DNA of 57,722 bases. It comes from Alphaproteobacteria bacterium. GTDB lineage: Bacteria; Pseudomonadota; Alphaproteobacteria; JACZXZ01. Numbering within the stretch: the stretch's first letter is position 1; every line of letters starts with the position of its first letter. The notes beneath the pieces were generated by a model that did not search any database, had not been told where the DNA came from, and worked only from the letters and a program-made list of their open reading frames with translations. Location of the stretch: contig DASPOR010000022.1 of assembly GCA_035625915.1 (NCBI GenBank), positions 1-57,722 of the forward strand. Reading direction: 5' to 3'. Made by a program: the position numbers and the translations under genes. Positions 33,856 through 44,187 of this stretch are shown here, in pieces.

Positions 33856-35397
33856 ATGTTCAACAAAACCCTGCGCACCGCCCTGCTGGGCTCGGGCGCC
33901 GCCGTGGCGTTGATGGCGGGTCCAGCTTTCGCCGGCGAAACGGAGGATCTGAAGGACCAGATCAATCAATTACAGGCGCGTCTCGATCAGCTCGAAAAGC
34001 AGCAAACAGCGACAACTGACGCGAATACTGCAGCCGCACCCGGCGCACCGGCGGCAGCACCCGCGGATGCCGTCGTAGGCGGCGATTTCCCGGGGTCCTT
34101 CAAGTTGCCGGGCTCCGATACTTCGGTCGCCATCCATGGCTACACGAAGTTGGATATGATCTACAGCATCAATGCCAGGATGGGTGACTCCTTCGTGGAG
34201 TCGAGCATCCCAGGCAACCATTCGGCCCTTAATAATGTCGGCCCGCAATTCCGCGCCCATGCGCGTCAATCCCGTCTGACGTTTGAGACGCGCACGCCGA
34301 CCAACTACGGTCAAATAGGCACCTATATACAGGGGGACTTCTTCGGCAGCGCGGGTAGTGCCGAAGGCAACAACTCCTCCGCCTTCCGCCTCCGCAAGGC
34401 CTATGCCACGATGGGCCCCTGGGAGTTCGGTCAAGACCAGTCGCTCTTCAACAACGCTGACGATGGCGCCGAAACGCTCGACTTCGAAGGCCCGGTCGGT
34501 TCCATTTACGCTCGCCAAGCGCTGGCCAGCTACACTTACAAAACCGGCAAATGGAAGCTCGCCGCCGGTCTTGAGAATCCGGCTGGCGAAGTCGGCGCGA
34601 ACATAGAGAACTCATCCGGTACACCTATAGCCTTCCTGCCCGGCTCTGCAGTTAGCGTCGGGTCGGGTTCGCCCCGGACTGGTGCCAATGGCGTCGTCGA
34701 CCGGATGCCGGATATCACCGCAAGGGCCACCTACACGGATAGCTGGGGTGACCTGAACGCGGCCGGCGTGCTCCGCTACTTCGCGGTCGACAATGGCCAA
34801 GGTAGCAGCACCCAGGGAAATCTTCTACCGGGAGCAGCCGCCCTTGGTACCAATAGTGTATCGAAAGATGTTATCGGCGGTGGCGGCACCATCAGCGGCA
34901 CCATCAATGTCGGCAATTGGATCGGCGGGTACTTCGCCAAGGATCAGATCGGCTTCGGTGGCTATGTCGGCGAGGGCCTCAACCGCTACATCGACACCTC
35001 TGGCAGGCAAGGCGATGCGATCCTTACCATCCGCGCAAATGGCGCTGGTGGATCGACCCAATCGCTTGACACGCAGCTCCAGTATGGTGGTTTCTTCTGG
35101 ATACTGCACAACTGGACCGATACATTGCGGACGAATGCTGTGTTCGGTATCGATGCGCAGAACTGGAAGAACGTCTTTGTCAACTCGCAAGGGGGGGCAG
35201 CCGGAACGCAGCTTGACAAAGTCGAGTCGCTCCACGTGAACTTGATTTGGAGCCCCGTCAAGTCGGTGAACATCGGTGTTGAATGGATGTGGGGCTACAA
35301 CGAAAATCTGAACTTGCTTAACTCGACAGCAGGCATCACAGGCGGCAGCCGTGGCACCGCCAATCAAGTGCAGTTCAGCGCGCAGTACGTCTTCTAA
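33856..35397 (+). CDS. Outer-membrane porin, DcaP-like
   Basis: 513 residues. The start at 33856 has a perfect ribosome site (AGAGAGGAGG) and gives a Sec signal ending in AGPAFAGE. A short coiled coil follows (TEDLKDQINQLQARLDQLEKQQ), then an Ala/Pro linker, and the barrel starts FKLPGSDTSVAIHGYTKLDMIYS. RLTFETRTPTNYGQIGTYIQGDFFG and the final aromatic NQVQFSAQYVF fit a trimeric DcaP-type barrel. Such porins take up small anionic solutes. It is monocistronic, with a strong terminator 50 bases after the stop. Confidence 0.92.
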   Translation: MFNKTLRTALLGSGAAVALMAGPAFAGETEDLKDQINQLQARLDQLEKQQTATTDANTAAAPGAPAAAPADAVVGGDFPGSFKLPGSDTSVAIHGYTKLDMIYSINARMGDSFVESSIPGNHSALNNVGPQFRAHARQSRLTFETRTPTNYGQIGTYIQGDFFGSAGSAEGNNSSAFRLRKAYATMGPWEFGQDQSLFNNADDGAETLDFEGPVGSIYARQALASYTYKTGKWKLAAGLENPAGEVGANIENSSGTPIAFLPGSAVSVGSGSPRTGANGVVDRMPDITARATYTDSWGDLNAAGVLRYFAVDNGQGSSTQGNLLPGAAALGTNSVSKDVIGGGGTISGTINVGNWIGGYFAKDQIGFGGYVGEGLNRYIDTSGRQGDAILTIRANGAGGSTQSLDTQLQYGGFFWILHNWTDTLRTNAVFGIDAQNWKNVFVNSQGGAAGTQLDKVESLHVNLIWSPVKSVNIGVEWMWGYNENLNLLNSTAGITGGSRGTANQVQFSAQYVF

Positions 35398-35448
35398 GTG
35401 CGGAGCGAGAAGAACCGCACAGCGTGTTAAAACTGTCGATATGATTTT

Positions 35449-35485
35449 GGGGCGGCGCCGCTATAGCAGCGCCGCCCTATCATTT
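35449..35485 (+). terminator. Terminator of the porin gene
   Basis: A perfect 9-bp stem (GGGCGGCGC at 35450-35458 with its complement at 35469-35477) and a 10-base loop are followed by TATCATTT. The T-run is imperfect but the stem is very strong. Confidence 0.65.
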
Positions 35486-35557
35486 GGCGACATGGTCGAG
35501 GACGGAGATTTCAAGTCGCGACGAATCCGGCGTTCCGCGAACGACTTGCGTCGCGAT

Positions 35558-36151
35558 CTAACCGCCCTCCCCGGTTCCGAGCGCCTGGCCGCGAATTTTC
35601 TGGGCTCGCCCGAGGATCGTATCCTCAAGGTCGGTCGCTGTCGTCGTGGAGGTAGGCACGTCCAGCCATTGACCGTCCGTCTGCTGCTGGTGGAATACCG
35701 CAACGCGCACGGCGTCTGCGCGCAACTCCCGGCCGAGGATGTAGACGTTGAGCTTGAAGCGCTCCTGCGGGGCTTCGGGTGGCGCATACCAGTCGGTGAT
35801 GATGACACCGCCGAACGGATCCGCCGATACAAGCGGCATGAACGACACGGTGTCGATAGCACCCTGCCATAGGAAGCGATTGACGCCGATACGCTGGCCG
35901 GTCGAGGCGTCGACGTTGTTGGCCATGGCGGGAACCGTCGGAGACGCCTGCCGTCCGAAGTCGTTGGCGGTATGCCCGCCCATTATGTTGACCTGAGGCG
36001 GCTCAGCGGGGGTCTCTCCCGGGGGCAGCGGCTTGGGCGCAAAGAGCGAGCACGCACTGGGCAACAGCGCGAGCGCCACAACGGGTACCGCAAGCCGCAA
36101 CACAGCTTGCAAATTCGGGTAACGTGCTCGATCGGCAAACCGTGAAACCAT
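35558..36151 (-). CDS. DUF3576 lipoprotein
   Basis: 197 residues. A lipoprotein-type signal ends in LLPSAC. The core matches the alphaproteobacterial DUF3576 family: IGVNRFLWQGAIDTVSFMPLVSADPFGGVIITDWYAPPEAPQERFKLNVYILGRELRADAVRVAVFHQ. The family is found in the envelope of many alphaproteobacteria and has no assigned activity. It is convergent with the porin gene. Confidence 0.93.
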   Translation of the reverse strand: MVSRFADRARYPNLQAVLRLAVPVVALALLPSACSLFAPKPLPPGETPAEPPQVNIMGGHTANDFGRQASPTVPAMANNVDASTGQRIGVNRFLWQGAIDTVSFMPLVSADPFGGVIITDWYAPPEAPQERFKLNVYILGRELRADAVRVAVFHQQQTDGQWLDVPTSTTTATDLEDTILGRAQKIRGQALGTGEGG

Positions 36152-36397
36152 TCTATTTTCCCTGCTTCAGCCCCGCAATTTTCCAGCCACTATATCCGCA
36201 TTCCCGACGGATTCCCTAACGATCTCAGCGCCTAAAGCGGCTTCGTGACAAATAGCCCATTCTCGCCGACCGAGGTCCCGGGCGGAAAAACGGCGGCGCC
36301 AAGCCCCTTATATTCCTTCGCCCCGGGAATGGACATGGGTTTTGGAGCACGTTGGAATTGGCTCCTCCCTCAGCGCCCGTACTCTAAATTGTGCGAC

Positions 36398-36715
36398 CTA
36401 TAAGTAGCCATTCATCCTCGGAGTACGTTGTTCCTCGAGATAACAGGCATCGTGTCCTTGATTCCAGCCAGCCCGGTATTCGGGGTCGCTTGCGTAGCGA
36501 TCAACGTCCTTTGTATAGGAATTTTCGTAGCCGACGCGATTCGCATCGGCGAAACCACTGAGGCAGCCAGGCGTATAGCCGTCGGCGAAAGCAACGCTGC
36601 TTCCCGGGGGGGTGACTTCGGGATTGACGAGCTTTTCGCCCGTGCAAGCCGCAAGGGAAAGAAAGATCGCCGCGACGCAGAGGGGGCGAAATTGTCTGCC
36701 ATTCGACGTTTTCAT
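36398..36715 (-). CDS. Small lipoprotein, paralogue of the one at 32729-33058
   Basis: 105 residues from the ATG at 36715, giving a lipoprotein signal (VAAIFLSLAAC). The mature part is LVNPEVTPPGSSVAFADGYTPGCLSGFADANRVGYENS, then DPEYRAGWNQGHDACYLEEQ. This is the same Cys-containing pattern as the gene 3.3 kb to the left. Identity over the aligned core is roughly half, so the duplication is old. Function is unknown. Confidence 0.85.
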   Translation of the reverse strand: MKTSNGRQFRPLCVAAIFLSLAACTGEKLVNPEVTPPGSSVAFADGYTPGCLSGFADANRVGYENSYTKDVDRYASDPEYRAGWNQGHDACYLEEQRTPRMNGYL

Positions 36716-36909
36716 GTCGGCCTCGCTCCTGGCCAGTCTCGCATGATAGGCATCGCCGCTTTTGCGACGCTCACACGTATTCTCGTCCGGCAAGGCGCAC
36801 GTCAACCCCCTACAAGAACGACAAGAATATAGGACGGCGCCCCATTTCCACGCCCGCGCATTCACCGGCGAGTGCCTTCGCGTTCCGTGGCTGCGCCGAA
36901 GTGAATTGC

Positions 36910-38493
36910 TCACAAGGTTGCCGATTTCGACGACACGGCAGCAGCGAGAGCTTCTATTACTTCCCGCAGGACACCTCCCCAAGCGCCCAGAGTCTTTTGA
37001 CGAAAGAGCCGCACGCTCGAATACCACGCCGAGCGCTCACCCGATCGGAGCCAGCGCCAATCCGGGCCGGCATGGACGAGGACCCAAGTGGGCTTGCCCA
37101 ACGCACCCGCAACATGTGCAACGGATGTGCAGACCGTTATTACGAGATCGAGATTGGATATCACTGCCGCCGTATCGGCAAAATCGCCAAGCCCGATTTC
37201 CCGGAGTCCGTCGGTCGACAAACCTTTTTGCAGGCTGACCCAACTGATACCTGGAAGTGCCAGCAACGGGCCGAGTTCCGCCGGCGGGATGGAGCGGAAG
37301 CGGTTGTCGACTTGCGCCGGGGCTCCTTGCCAGCAGATACCGACCCTAAGTCCGCTCATGGGGCCGAGCTTGGTCGTCCAGCGTCTCACGCGTGCCGGGT
37401 CGGGCCGCAAATAACCGTCTGAGGCGGGTATGTTCGCGGGACGAAGTCCGAGAATGCGCGGCAAGCTCATAAGCGGAGCGTGGCAATCGAAGGGCGGCAA
37501 TGGCGACCCGCTTGGAATGATCTCGTCGATCCCGTCTACGTGCTGGAACAGCCGACAGAGCGGTGGTTGTAATTCGGCTAAGACCGTGGCGCCGCGCGCC
37601 TTGACGAGCGCTGCGAAGCGAATGAACTGGATCGTGTCGCCAAAGCCCTGTTCCCAATGCAACAGGATTCGCCTGCCGCGGAGTGACCCGCCATCCCAAA
37701 GCGGGACCGGATAATTGCGTCGGGGAGAAGGAAAAGTGGGATCCTTCCAGCGCCATTCATATTCGGCCCAACCCTTGTCCCACTGGCCGTCGAGGAGCAG
37801 CACCAACGCACGTTGAAAGCGCAGTTGGGGATTTTCGGGCTCCAAAATCGTTGCGCGGTCCAAAGCCGCGATTGCCTCATCGATGCGCCCCATCACCTTG
37901 AGCGATGCCGCGAGGCCGAGGTAAACGTCGGCATTTTCGAATTTAAGTTCTACGGCGCGGCGAAAGGAATTTATCGCTTCCTCCAGACGCCCGAGTTTCC
38001 ATAGTGAATTGCCGAGGTTGAGATGAATTTGGGGACGATCTGGCGCAAGAGCAATTGCACGCTCAAGGGAGGAAATTGCACGCGCGTGTTCGCCGCCCGC
38101 CGCATGCACGTGAGCCAAATTGAACCACCCCTCCGGCATGTTGGGCCGCAAGGCGATTGCCCGCTCGAAGGAAGCCTCTGCCGCGGCCATTTCACCGAGA
38201 TCCTCCTGACAAGCGCCGAGATTCACCCACGCCGCATAGCTGTTCGGATCTAGGTCAAGCACGACGCGGAAGGATGCCGCCGCTTGGTCTAAGGCGCCGA
38301 GGTCCTCGTATGCGGTAGCGAGCGCAAAATGCGCTTGGGGCAGAGAAGGGGCTGCTGCGACCACGCGGCGATAAATTGCCGCCGCTTCCTCGAACCGACC
38401 TTGCGCTTGCAGGTTGCCCGCCTGTGTAAGCGCTCGCCGGATATTCGATGGAGGCAGCCCTTGCTGCGGTCGCTGATTAGTATTTCGCGGCAC
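36910..38493 (-). CDS. TPR protein with C-terminal glycosyltransferase-like domain
   Basis: 527 residues. About residues 20-240 are tandem TPR units (for example AAAIYRRVVAAAPSLPQAHFALATAYEDLGALDQAAASFRVVLDLDPNSYAAWVNLG). The C-terminal half has GRRILLHWEQGFGDTIQFIRFAALVKARG, LRVGICWQGAP and ITVCTSVAHVAGALGKPTWVLV. That is the GT9/heptosyltransferase-like fold often fused to TPRs in proteobacteria. The donor and acceptor are unknown; protein or surface-glycan glycosylation is possible. It is transcribed alone. Confidence 0.88.
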   Translation of the reverse strand: MPRNTNQRPQQGLPPSNIRRALTQAGNLQAQGRFEEAAAIYRRVVAAAPSLPQAHFALATAYEDLGALDQAAASFRVVLDLDPNSYAAWVNLGACQEDLGEMAAAEASFERAIALRPNMPEGWFNLAHVHAAGGEHARAISSLERAIALAPDRPQIHLNLGNSLWKLGRLEEAINSFRRAVELKFENADVYLGLAASLKVMGRIDEAIAALDRATILEPENPQLRFQRALVLLLDGQWDKGWAEYEWRWKDPTFPSPRRNYPVPLWDGGSLRGRRILLHWEQGFGDTIQFIRFAALVKARGATVLAELQPPLCRLFQHVDGIDEIIPSGSPLPPFDCHAPLMSLPRILGLRPANIPASDGYLRPDPARVRRWTTKLGPMSGLRVGICWQGAPAQVDNRFRSIPPAELGPLLALPGISWVSLQKGLSTDGLREIGLGDFADTAAVISNLDLVITVCTSVAHVAGALGKPTWVLVHAGPDWRWLRSGERSAWYSSVRLFRQKTLGAWGGVLREVIEALAAAVSSKSATL

Positions 38494-38735
38494 TGTGGCG
38501 ACGAGAATGCATTGGTTGCTTGTATTCCCGTGCCGATTCTCGAGATCGCTTTCGGCTTCTGATCTATGACTCGTGTCACATGCGCTTAACCGCCACGGGC
38601 GAACATATTCTACCGTCTTGCAACGATTTATGGCAACTGCCTATATGATCGGGCGGTTCCACAGGATGGCCCGGATCGGGAAGTGCGGTTGAGCGATGGG
38701 GGACCAAACGGGGCCTACCCGGGCACTCGGTTCGG

Positions 38736-39128
38736 TTATTTCGACGACGTATTCAGTGCCACGGCGGCGCGAATGAGCGCCTTCAACGCCTTTTCATCAA
38801 TCTTGTCGCCTTCATGGAAGTCGATAGCACGCCTGGTGTTGCCTTCGAGGCTGGCGTTGAAGAGGCCCGAAGGATCCTCCAACGACGCACCCTTGGCGAA
38901 GGTCATCTTCACGATATTCTTGTACGTCTCACCGGTGCAGATTATTCCCGCGTGCGACCACACTGGAACCCCCCTCCACTTCCACTCCTCGACCACTTCG
39001 GGATCCGCCTGCTTGATGAGAGTCCGGACACGGGAGAGCGTCTTGCCCCTCCAGTCATCGAGACCCTTGATCCTCGCATCGATCAACAGAGAGGGAGATT
39101 CTCCCGTGGTCGTCGCGCCCTTCTTCAT
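38736..39128 (-). CDS. DUF1801-family protein
   Basis: 130 residues from the ATG at 39128, which has an AAAGGAA ribosome site. IKGLDDWRGKTLSRVRTLIKQADPEVVEEWKWRGVPVWSHAGIICTGETYKNIVKMTFAKGASL is the standard DUF1801 (YdhG-like) core. The C-terminal helix (DEKALKALIRAAVALN) completes it. The family's role is not established. The gene lies just before the tRNA. Confidence 0.9.
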   Translation of the reverse strand: MKKGATTTGESPSLLIDARIKGLDDWRGKTLSRVRTLIKQADPEVVEEWKWRGVPVWSHAGIICTGETYKNIVKMTFAKGASLEDPSGLFNASLEGNTRRAIDFHEGDKIDEKALKALIRAAVALNTSSK

Positions 39129-39244
39129 ATGATTGCGGTTCCTTTCCGTCGTCCACTTCGGCCCGGCTTTCGGAGGGCATCCTGCTTCGCAATCCGTGCA
39201 GGACAATGGCTTGCCGGGCCGTAGCTCACGGAGTAAGCGAATGA

Positions 39245-39320
39245 TGGTGGGCCCGGCAGGACTCGAACCTGCGACAACACCGTTATGAGCGGCGCGTTCT
39301 GACCACTGAACTACGGGCCC
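39245..39320 (-). tRNA. tRNA with CAU anticodon, probably tRNA-Ile2
   Basis: The minus strand folds into a full cloverleaf of 73 bases plus an encoded CCA. The acceptor stem is GGGCCCG/CGGGCCC, the anticodon stem CGCCG/CGGTG has loop CTCATAA, and the T-loop is TTCGAGT. The anticodon is CAT, so it is either elongator Met or the Ile2 that reads AUA after lysidine modification. C-G pairs at acceptor positions 4-69 and 5-68 and a short D-loop match the features recognised by TilS in Ile2, so Ile2 is favoured. Confidence 0.9.
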
Positions 39321-39396
39321 GTACCGGAAGACCGACGACAAGCGACAGAAGAAAGGCGGACGGCGCTTCCCTCTGTCAACTGTCTTCGGGCGTCCG

Positions 39397-41424
39397 TCAC
39401 GTATCGAGGAAGCTGCGCAATTTGCGGGAGCGGCTCGGGTGCTTGAGCTTGCGAAGCGCCTTGGCTTCGATCTGGCGTATGCGTTCGCGCGTGACCGAGA
39501 ATTGCTGCCCGACCTCTTCGAGCGTGTGGTCGGTGTTCATGCCGATTCCGAATCGCATGCGCAATACCCGCTCCTCGCGCGGCGTGAGGGTGGAGAGCAC
39601 GCGGGTTGTTGTTTCGCGCAAATTTGCCTGGATCGCGGCATCGAGCGGAAGGACTGCGTTTTTGTCCTCGATGAAATCTCCGAGGTGGCTATCCTCCTCG
39701 TCGCCGATCGGCGTTTCGAGGCTGATCGGCTCCTTTGCGATCTTTAGAACCTTGCGCACCTTTTCGAGCGGCATGGCGAGCTTGACAGCCAACTCCTCGG
39801 GCGTGGGCTCGCGCCCGATCTCGTGGAGCATCTGGCGCGAGGTGCGCACGAGCTTGTTGATGGTCTCGATCATATGGACAGGGATGCGGATCGTGCGCGC
39901 CTGGTCGGCGATCGAGCGGGTGATGGCTTGGCGAATCCACCAGGTCGCATAGGTCGAAAATTTGTATCCGCGGCGATATTCGAACTTATCGACCGCCTTC
40001 ATGAGGCCGATATTTCCTTCCTGAATGAGGTCGAGGAACTGGAGGCCGCGATTGGTGTATTTCTTGGCGATCGAAATCACGAGTCGCAAATTCGCCTCGA
40101 CCATTTCCTTCTTGGCCCGGCTTGCCTCGCGCTCCCCTTGCTGCACGGACTGGACGATTCGGCGGAACTCCCCAATCGGCAGGCCGCACTCGTCCGAAAG
40201 CTTGCGCAGGCCCGCGCGCACCGTTTCGATGCGGTCGGCGTATTTCTTGGCGGTGAAGCGCTTCCAACCCGCACCCGGCAATTCATGGAGGCCGTCGACC
40301 CAATTCGGGTCGATTTCATAGCCCTGATATTGCTGGATGAAGGCGTCGCGCTTGACCCCGGCACTTTCGGCAAGGCGCAGAAGCTCGCCGTCAAACTGGA
40401 GGAGGCGACGGCTCAGGCCGTAAAGCTGATCGACAAGCTGCTCGATACGGCCATTGTTGAGGCGCACATTCTGCATGTATTCGACGAGCTCGCCACGCAG
40501 CTTTTTGTACCGCCGCTCGGAGGCGGGTGCGAAGGCTTCGCCTTGCTGCAACGTGGCTATGCGCTGCTCCTGGAGCTTCGACATCTTTTTCCAGGTCGCC
40601 GCGATCCTCTCGAACGTCTCGAGCACCTGCGGCATGAGGTGCATTTCCATGGCCGCAAGGGACATATTCGTCTCTTCCGCGTCGGCGTCGGCCTCGCTTT
40701 CGGCCGTGTCGATCGCCTCGAGGACTTTTTCGACCTCCGCCTCGGCCCCGCCCGCCTCAGCGGGCACGGGTGCTACGGCGGCGGCGGCGGCCAGTTCGCC
40801 GTCCGGACCGGCGCCATAAGTCGCATCGAGGTCGATGATGTCGCGAAGCAGCAGCTTGTTTTCTGTAAGGGCGTCATGCCATAGCACGATCGCCTTGATG
40901 GTGAGCGGGCTCTCGCAGATTGCGCCGATCATCTTCTCGCGTCCGGCTTCGATCCGCTTGGCAATCGCGATTTCGCCCTCGCGGCTCAGCAGCTCCACGC
41001 TTCCCATCTCGCGCAGATACATGCGCACGGGATCGTCGGTACGACCGAGTTCGTCGTCGTCGATGTTGCCGGCCGGGCGCGCTTCGCCCTCGCTGTCCAC
41101 CTCGACCTCGACCTCGACAACCTCGACCTCGACTTCGCCCGCCGCCGCGGCAGGTGCTGGCGCTTCCTCGGTCTCTTCGGCCTCGACGATGTTGATGCCC
41201 ATTTCATTGAGCATCGCCATGGTGTCCTCGATCTGCTCCGAGGAAACCTGATCCGGCGGCAGTACGGAGTTGAGCTCGTCGTAGGTCACGTAGCCGCGCT
41301 CCTTGGCGCGGACCACCATCTTTTTGACTGCGGCCGCCATGCCATCCATGAGCGGGCCATCGCTCGCCTCGTTGCCGCTGACAGCCTGTTCTTTTGCCTT
41401 GGCCTTTGCCGCCTTCGTTGCCAT
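39397..41424 (-). CDS. rpoD: Primary sigma factor RpoD (sigma-70)
   Basis: 675 residues from the ATG at 41424 ([11 protein letters not shown], preceded by AAGGG); an in-frame ATG lies 18 bases upstream. Region 1.1 ([34 protein letters not shown]) is followed by an acidic stretch and region 1.2 ([30 protein letters not shown]). A long alphaproteobacterial spacer follows, then region 2 ([59 protein letters not shown]), region 3 and region 4.2 ([29 protein letters not shown]). It directs RNA polymerase to housekeeping promoters. It follows dnaG on the same strand, a common order. Confidence 0.97.
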   Translation of the reverse strand: MATKAAKAKAKEQAVSGNEASDGPLMDGMAAAVKKMVVRAKERGYVTYDELNSVLPPDQVSSEQIEDTMAMLNEMGINIVEAEETEEAPAPAAAAGEVEVEVVEVEVEVDSEGEARPAGNIDDDELGRTDDPVRMYLREMGSVELLSREGEIAIAKRIEAGREKMIGAICESPLTIKAIVLWHDALTENKLLLRDIIDLDATYGAGPDGELAAAAAVAPVPAEAGGAEAEVEKVLEAIDTAESEADADAEETNMSLAAMEMHLMPQVLETFERIAATWKKMSKLQEQRIATLQQGEAFAPASERRYKKLRGELVEYMQNVRLNNGRIEQLVDQLYGLSRRLLQFDGELLRLAESAGVKRDAFIQQYQGYEIDPNWVDGLHELPGAGWKRFTAKKYADRIETVRAGLRKLSDECGLPIGEFRRIVQSVQQGEREASRAKKEMVEANLRLVISIAKKYTNRGLQFLDLIQEGNIGLMKAVDKFEYRRGYKFSTYATWWIRQAITRSIADQARTIRIPVHMIETINKLVRTSRQMLHEIGREPTPEELAVKLAMPLEKVRKVLKIAKEPISLETPIGDEEDSHLGDFIEDKNAVLPLDAAIQANLRETTTRVLSTLTPREERVLRMRFGIGMNTDHTLEEVGQQFSVTRERIRQIEAKALRKLKHPSRSRKLRSFLDT

Positions 41425-41526
41425 GCCGCGATCGCCCTTCATAACCTTTAATTTGTTGCCGCTCGTCACGTCCCGCCGCGAAATGAAGGCAGGCCTCAAA
41501 TGATCAAAACACCTTGCCGCAATGCC

Positions 41527-43383
41527 TCAAGTCTCGTCCCGATCCAAGAACTCCGTCCCTAAGCCGTCGGCCTCGATCTGGCGCTGCAACGCACGCAAAC
41601 GAGTAAGGCTCTCCTCCGTCATGCTTTCGGCATGGTCTCTTTCCGCCGCGTCAATATCCGACCTGGCCCGCCTACGCGAAAGGAGGTCGTAGCTATGGCG
41701 CCACCCCTTGATCGCCGCCGCAAAGGCTTGTGCGGGATGGGCGAAAGGAGCTGCCTCGTAGACCTCCCGGGTCAAAACACGATCGAGAATTTCACTGAAT
41801 CCAAGTGCCTTTAGGTGGTTTTTTAGCGCCCCGGAGTCAATATCTGGGGTCCAGGTCTTTAAGATTTCTTGGCGGAGATTGTCAAGGTCCCGGCCAGGTG
41901 GATGGAGATTCCCGAAGTCCTCCAAGTGCTGATCTAATATGCCGGGATGATTGAGGACCGCCGCCATAAAGCCTTGAAAACGGCGCATTTCCAGGACTTC
42001 CACCTGCCGGGGTCCGAAAGCCTCGGTGGCCGGCCGTCCCGACCCGAGCCCCGCCGACCCAATGTGGGCCGAAGCGCCTTCAGTCCCCGGCCGCCTCTTC
42101 TTTCCGGCTTTGAAGCGTTGGGGGGCGAAGGTGTCCCAGAAGCGGTTCCTGAGCGCTTGGCGATAGGCGCGCTGAACCGTCTTGTCCTGAATACCTTGAG
42201 CCAGACGCTCAAGGGCCTGTTCGAGGCGCGAGCGGCGCTCAGGCGTATTCGCCGGATGGGCAAGCGTCTCGCTTTCCCACAGGAAATCGACGAGCGGACG
42301 GGCGCGGTCGAGATAAGCGCGCATCGCATCGGCACCGGCACCTTGGACCAGTGTATCTGGATCCTCTCCAGCCGGCAGTGCTACGAATCGGAGCGACTTG
42401 CCCGGCTTGAGAAGCGGCAATGCACGCCCAGCGGCGCGTGCCGCGGCACGTCCTCCCGCGGCGTCACCATCGAAGCACAGGATGGGCTCGTCCACGTGAC
42501 GCCACAGCTCGCCGAGCTGGGCTTCCGTCAAGGCGGTGCCAAGGGGAGCGACCGCTACATTGAAGCCCGCCTTGTGCAGCGCGATGACATCCATATAGCC
42601 TTCGACCACAATCAGCTCGCCTCGCTCGGCCGCCCCGCGCCTGGCATGGGCCAAGCCGTAAAGCATCTTTCCCTTATGGAAGATCTCGCTCTCGCGGGAG
42701 TTGAGATACTTGGGGGTGCCCTCACCGAGTATGCGCGCGCCGAACGCAACCACCCGACCACGCGCATCCGCGATTGGAAATATCACACGGCCGCGAAAAT
42801 AATCGTAAGTCTCCCCGCGCTCCTCGTTGTGGCCGAGGAGGCCGGCCTCGAGAAGCATCGATTCGGTATATCCCTCCTTCATGAGTTGCGTCTTGAGCAA
42901 ATTTCCCGGAGGTGAGAAGCCCAGTCGGAAGCGCGAAATCGTCACGTCATCGAGGCCACGAGCGCGGAGATAGCCCAGCGCTTCGCGGCCGGCGGCCCCG
43001 CAGAGCTGTCGCTCATAAAAGGCGCATGCGGCCTCGAGTGCCGTCGCAAGGCTCTTGTAGCGCTCGGCCTTGGCGCGCTCGGCAGGCGACGACCGGGGTA
43101 CTTGAAGGCCCGCCTGTGCCGCAAGTCGCTCGATTGCCTCGGGGAAGCTCAGATGTTCGCTGCGCATCACGAAGCCGATCACGTCGCCATGCGCGCCACA
43201 GCCGAAGCAGTGAAAAAAGCCTTTTTCCTCATTCACCCAAAAAGATGGCGTCTTTTCGTTGTGGAACGGACAAAGCCCGCCATGCTCGCGGCCTTTGCGC
43301 TGTAGCTTGACGCGTCGTGAGATCGTGTCGACGAGGCCCACACGCGCTCGCAGTTCATCGAGGAACTGTGGTGAGATCGCCAT
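41527..43383 (-). CDS. dnaG: DNA primase
   Basis: 618 residues. The N-terminal CHC2 zinc finger has ligands Cys38, His41, Cys59 and Cys62 (LCPFHNEKTPSFW, FFHCFGCGAHGD). The TOPRIM core follows with LIVVEGYMDVIALHKAGF and ILCFDGDAAGGRAAARAA. The C-terminal third is the variable DnaB-binding helical domain. It makes RNA primers at the replication fork. It sits between the YqeY-like gene and rpoD, 102 bases before the latter. Confidence 0.97.
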   Translation of the reverse strand: MAISPQFLDELRARVGLVDTISRRVKLQRKGREHGGLCPFHNEKTPSFWVNEEKGFFHCFGCGAHGDVIGFVMRSEHLSFPEAIERLAAQAGLQVPRSSPAERAKAERYKSLATALEAACAFYERQLCGAAGREALGYLRARGLDDVTISRFRLGFSPPGNLLKTQLMKEGYTESMLLEAGLLGHNEERGETYDYFRGRVIFPIADARGRVVAFGARILGEGTPKYLNSRESEIFHKGKMLYGLAHARRGAAERGELIVVEGYMDVIALHKAGFNVAVAPLGTALTEAQLGELWRHVDEPILCFDGDAAGGRAAARAAGRALPLLKPGKSLRFVALPAGEDPDTLVQGAGADAMRAYLDRARPLVDFLWESETLAHPANTPERRSRLEQALERLAQGIQDKTVQRAYRQALRNRFWDTFAPQRFKAGKKRRPGTEGASAHIGSAGLGSGRPATEAFGPRQVEVLEMRRFQGFMAAVLNHPGILDQHLEDFGNLHPPGRDLDNLRQEILKTWTPDIDSGALKNHLKALGFSEILDRVLTREVYEAAPFAHPAQAFAAAIKGWRHSYDLLSRRRARSDIDAAERDHAESMTEESLTRLRALQRQIEADGLGTEFLDRDET

Positions 43384-43470
43384 CAGCCTGAAACCGCCTG
43401 CAAGTTCACCTGCATCCCTCGGCCCGCACGGCCCTGCCCCAGACCGTCGGTACCGCCGCCCAGGCCGGCC

Positions 43471-43932
43471 TCAGCTCGAGCCAAGCTGCGATTTTACGAC
43501 GCCGCTTGCCTTTGAGAAATCCATTGCGCCGCCATAGCGCGCCTTGAGCTGCGCCATGACTTTGCCCATGTCCTTCATTCCCACGGCCCCCACCTCGCCG
43601 ATCACGGTCTTGACGGCACTCGCCATTTCCACTTCCGAGAGCTGCTTGGGCATGAACGACTCGATTACGGAGATTTCGTCCTGCTCTTTCTGTGCGAGTT
43701 CGGGCCGCCCGCCCCTCTGGTACAGTTCGATCGACTCGCGACGCTGCTTGATCATGCCTTGCATCATTTGGACGATCTCATCGTCCAATATGCCGCTCGC
43801 ATTGCCTTTCGGCCTCGCTTCGATATCGCGTTCCTTGAGCTTGGCCAAAATCATGCGGACGGCCGAAACGCCGCGTTCGTCTTTTGCCTTCATGGATGTT
43901 TTGAGCGCTTCGGTCAGGCGGGCACGGAGCAT
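43471..43932 (-). CDS. GatB/YqeY-domain protein
   Basis: 153 residues. It starts LRARLTEALKTSMKAKDERGVSAVRMILAKLKERDIEAR and continues REQSIELYQRGGRPELAQKEQDEISVIESFMPKQLSE-like (here RRESIELYQRGGRPELAQKEQDEI), then GKVMAQLKARYGGAMDFSKASGVVKSQL. This is the YqeY family, which has the tRNA-binding helical domain of GatB but no known enzyme activity. It is divergent from carA and precedes dnaG. Confidence 0.95.
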   Translation of the reverse strand: MLRARLTEALKTSMKAKDERGVSAVRMILAKLKERDIEARPKGNASGILDDEIVQMMQGMIKQRRESIELYQRGGRPELAQKEQDEISVIESFMPKQLSEVEMASAVKTVIGEVGAVGMKDMGKVMAQLKARYGGAMDFSKASGVVKSQLGSS

Positions 43933-44187
43933 GGAGCGGGATCACGCATCTGGAAAGGGGCCAATCTAGCTGATTTCATTTCAAAGTGCAATTGATTATG
44001 TCTCCTTAAGCGTTTGAATTTCTATGGTTATTGCCACCATCCCAAGCTTGACGGCGGCACGCTCTTTGCTTATTACAACCGGGCCCGCGGGTCGTGTGCA
44101 TCAATACCGCTCGGAAGTGAACATCGGCGTGGTGGCATCAGCCACCGCCTCGCACGCGCGCACCGCGGCTTGGCGAGGGTAATGCCC

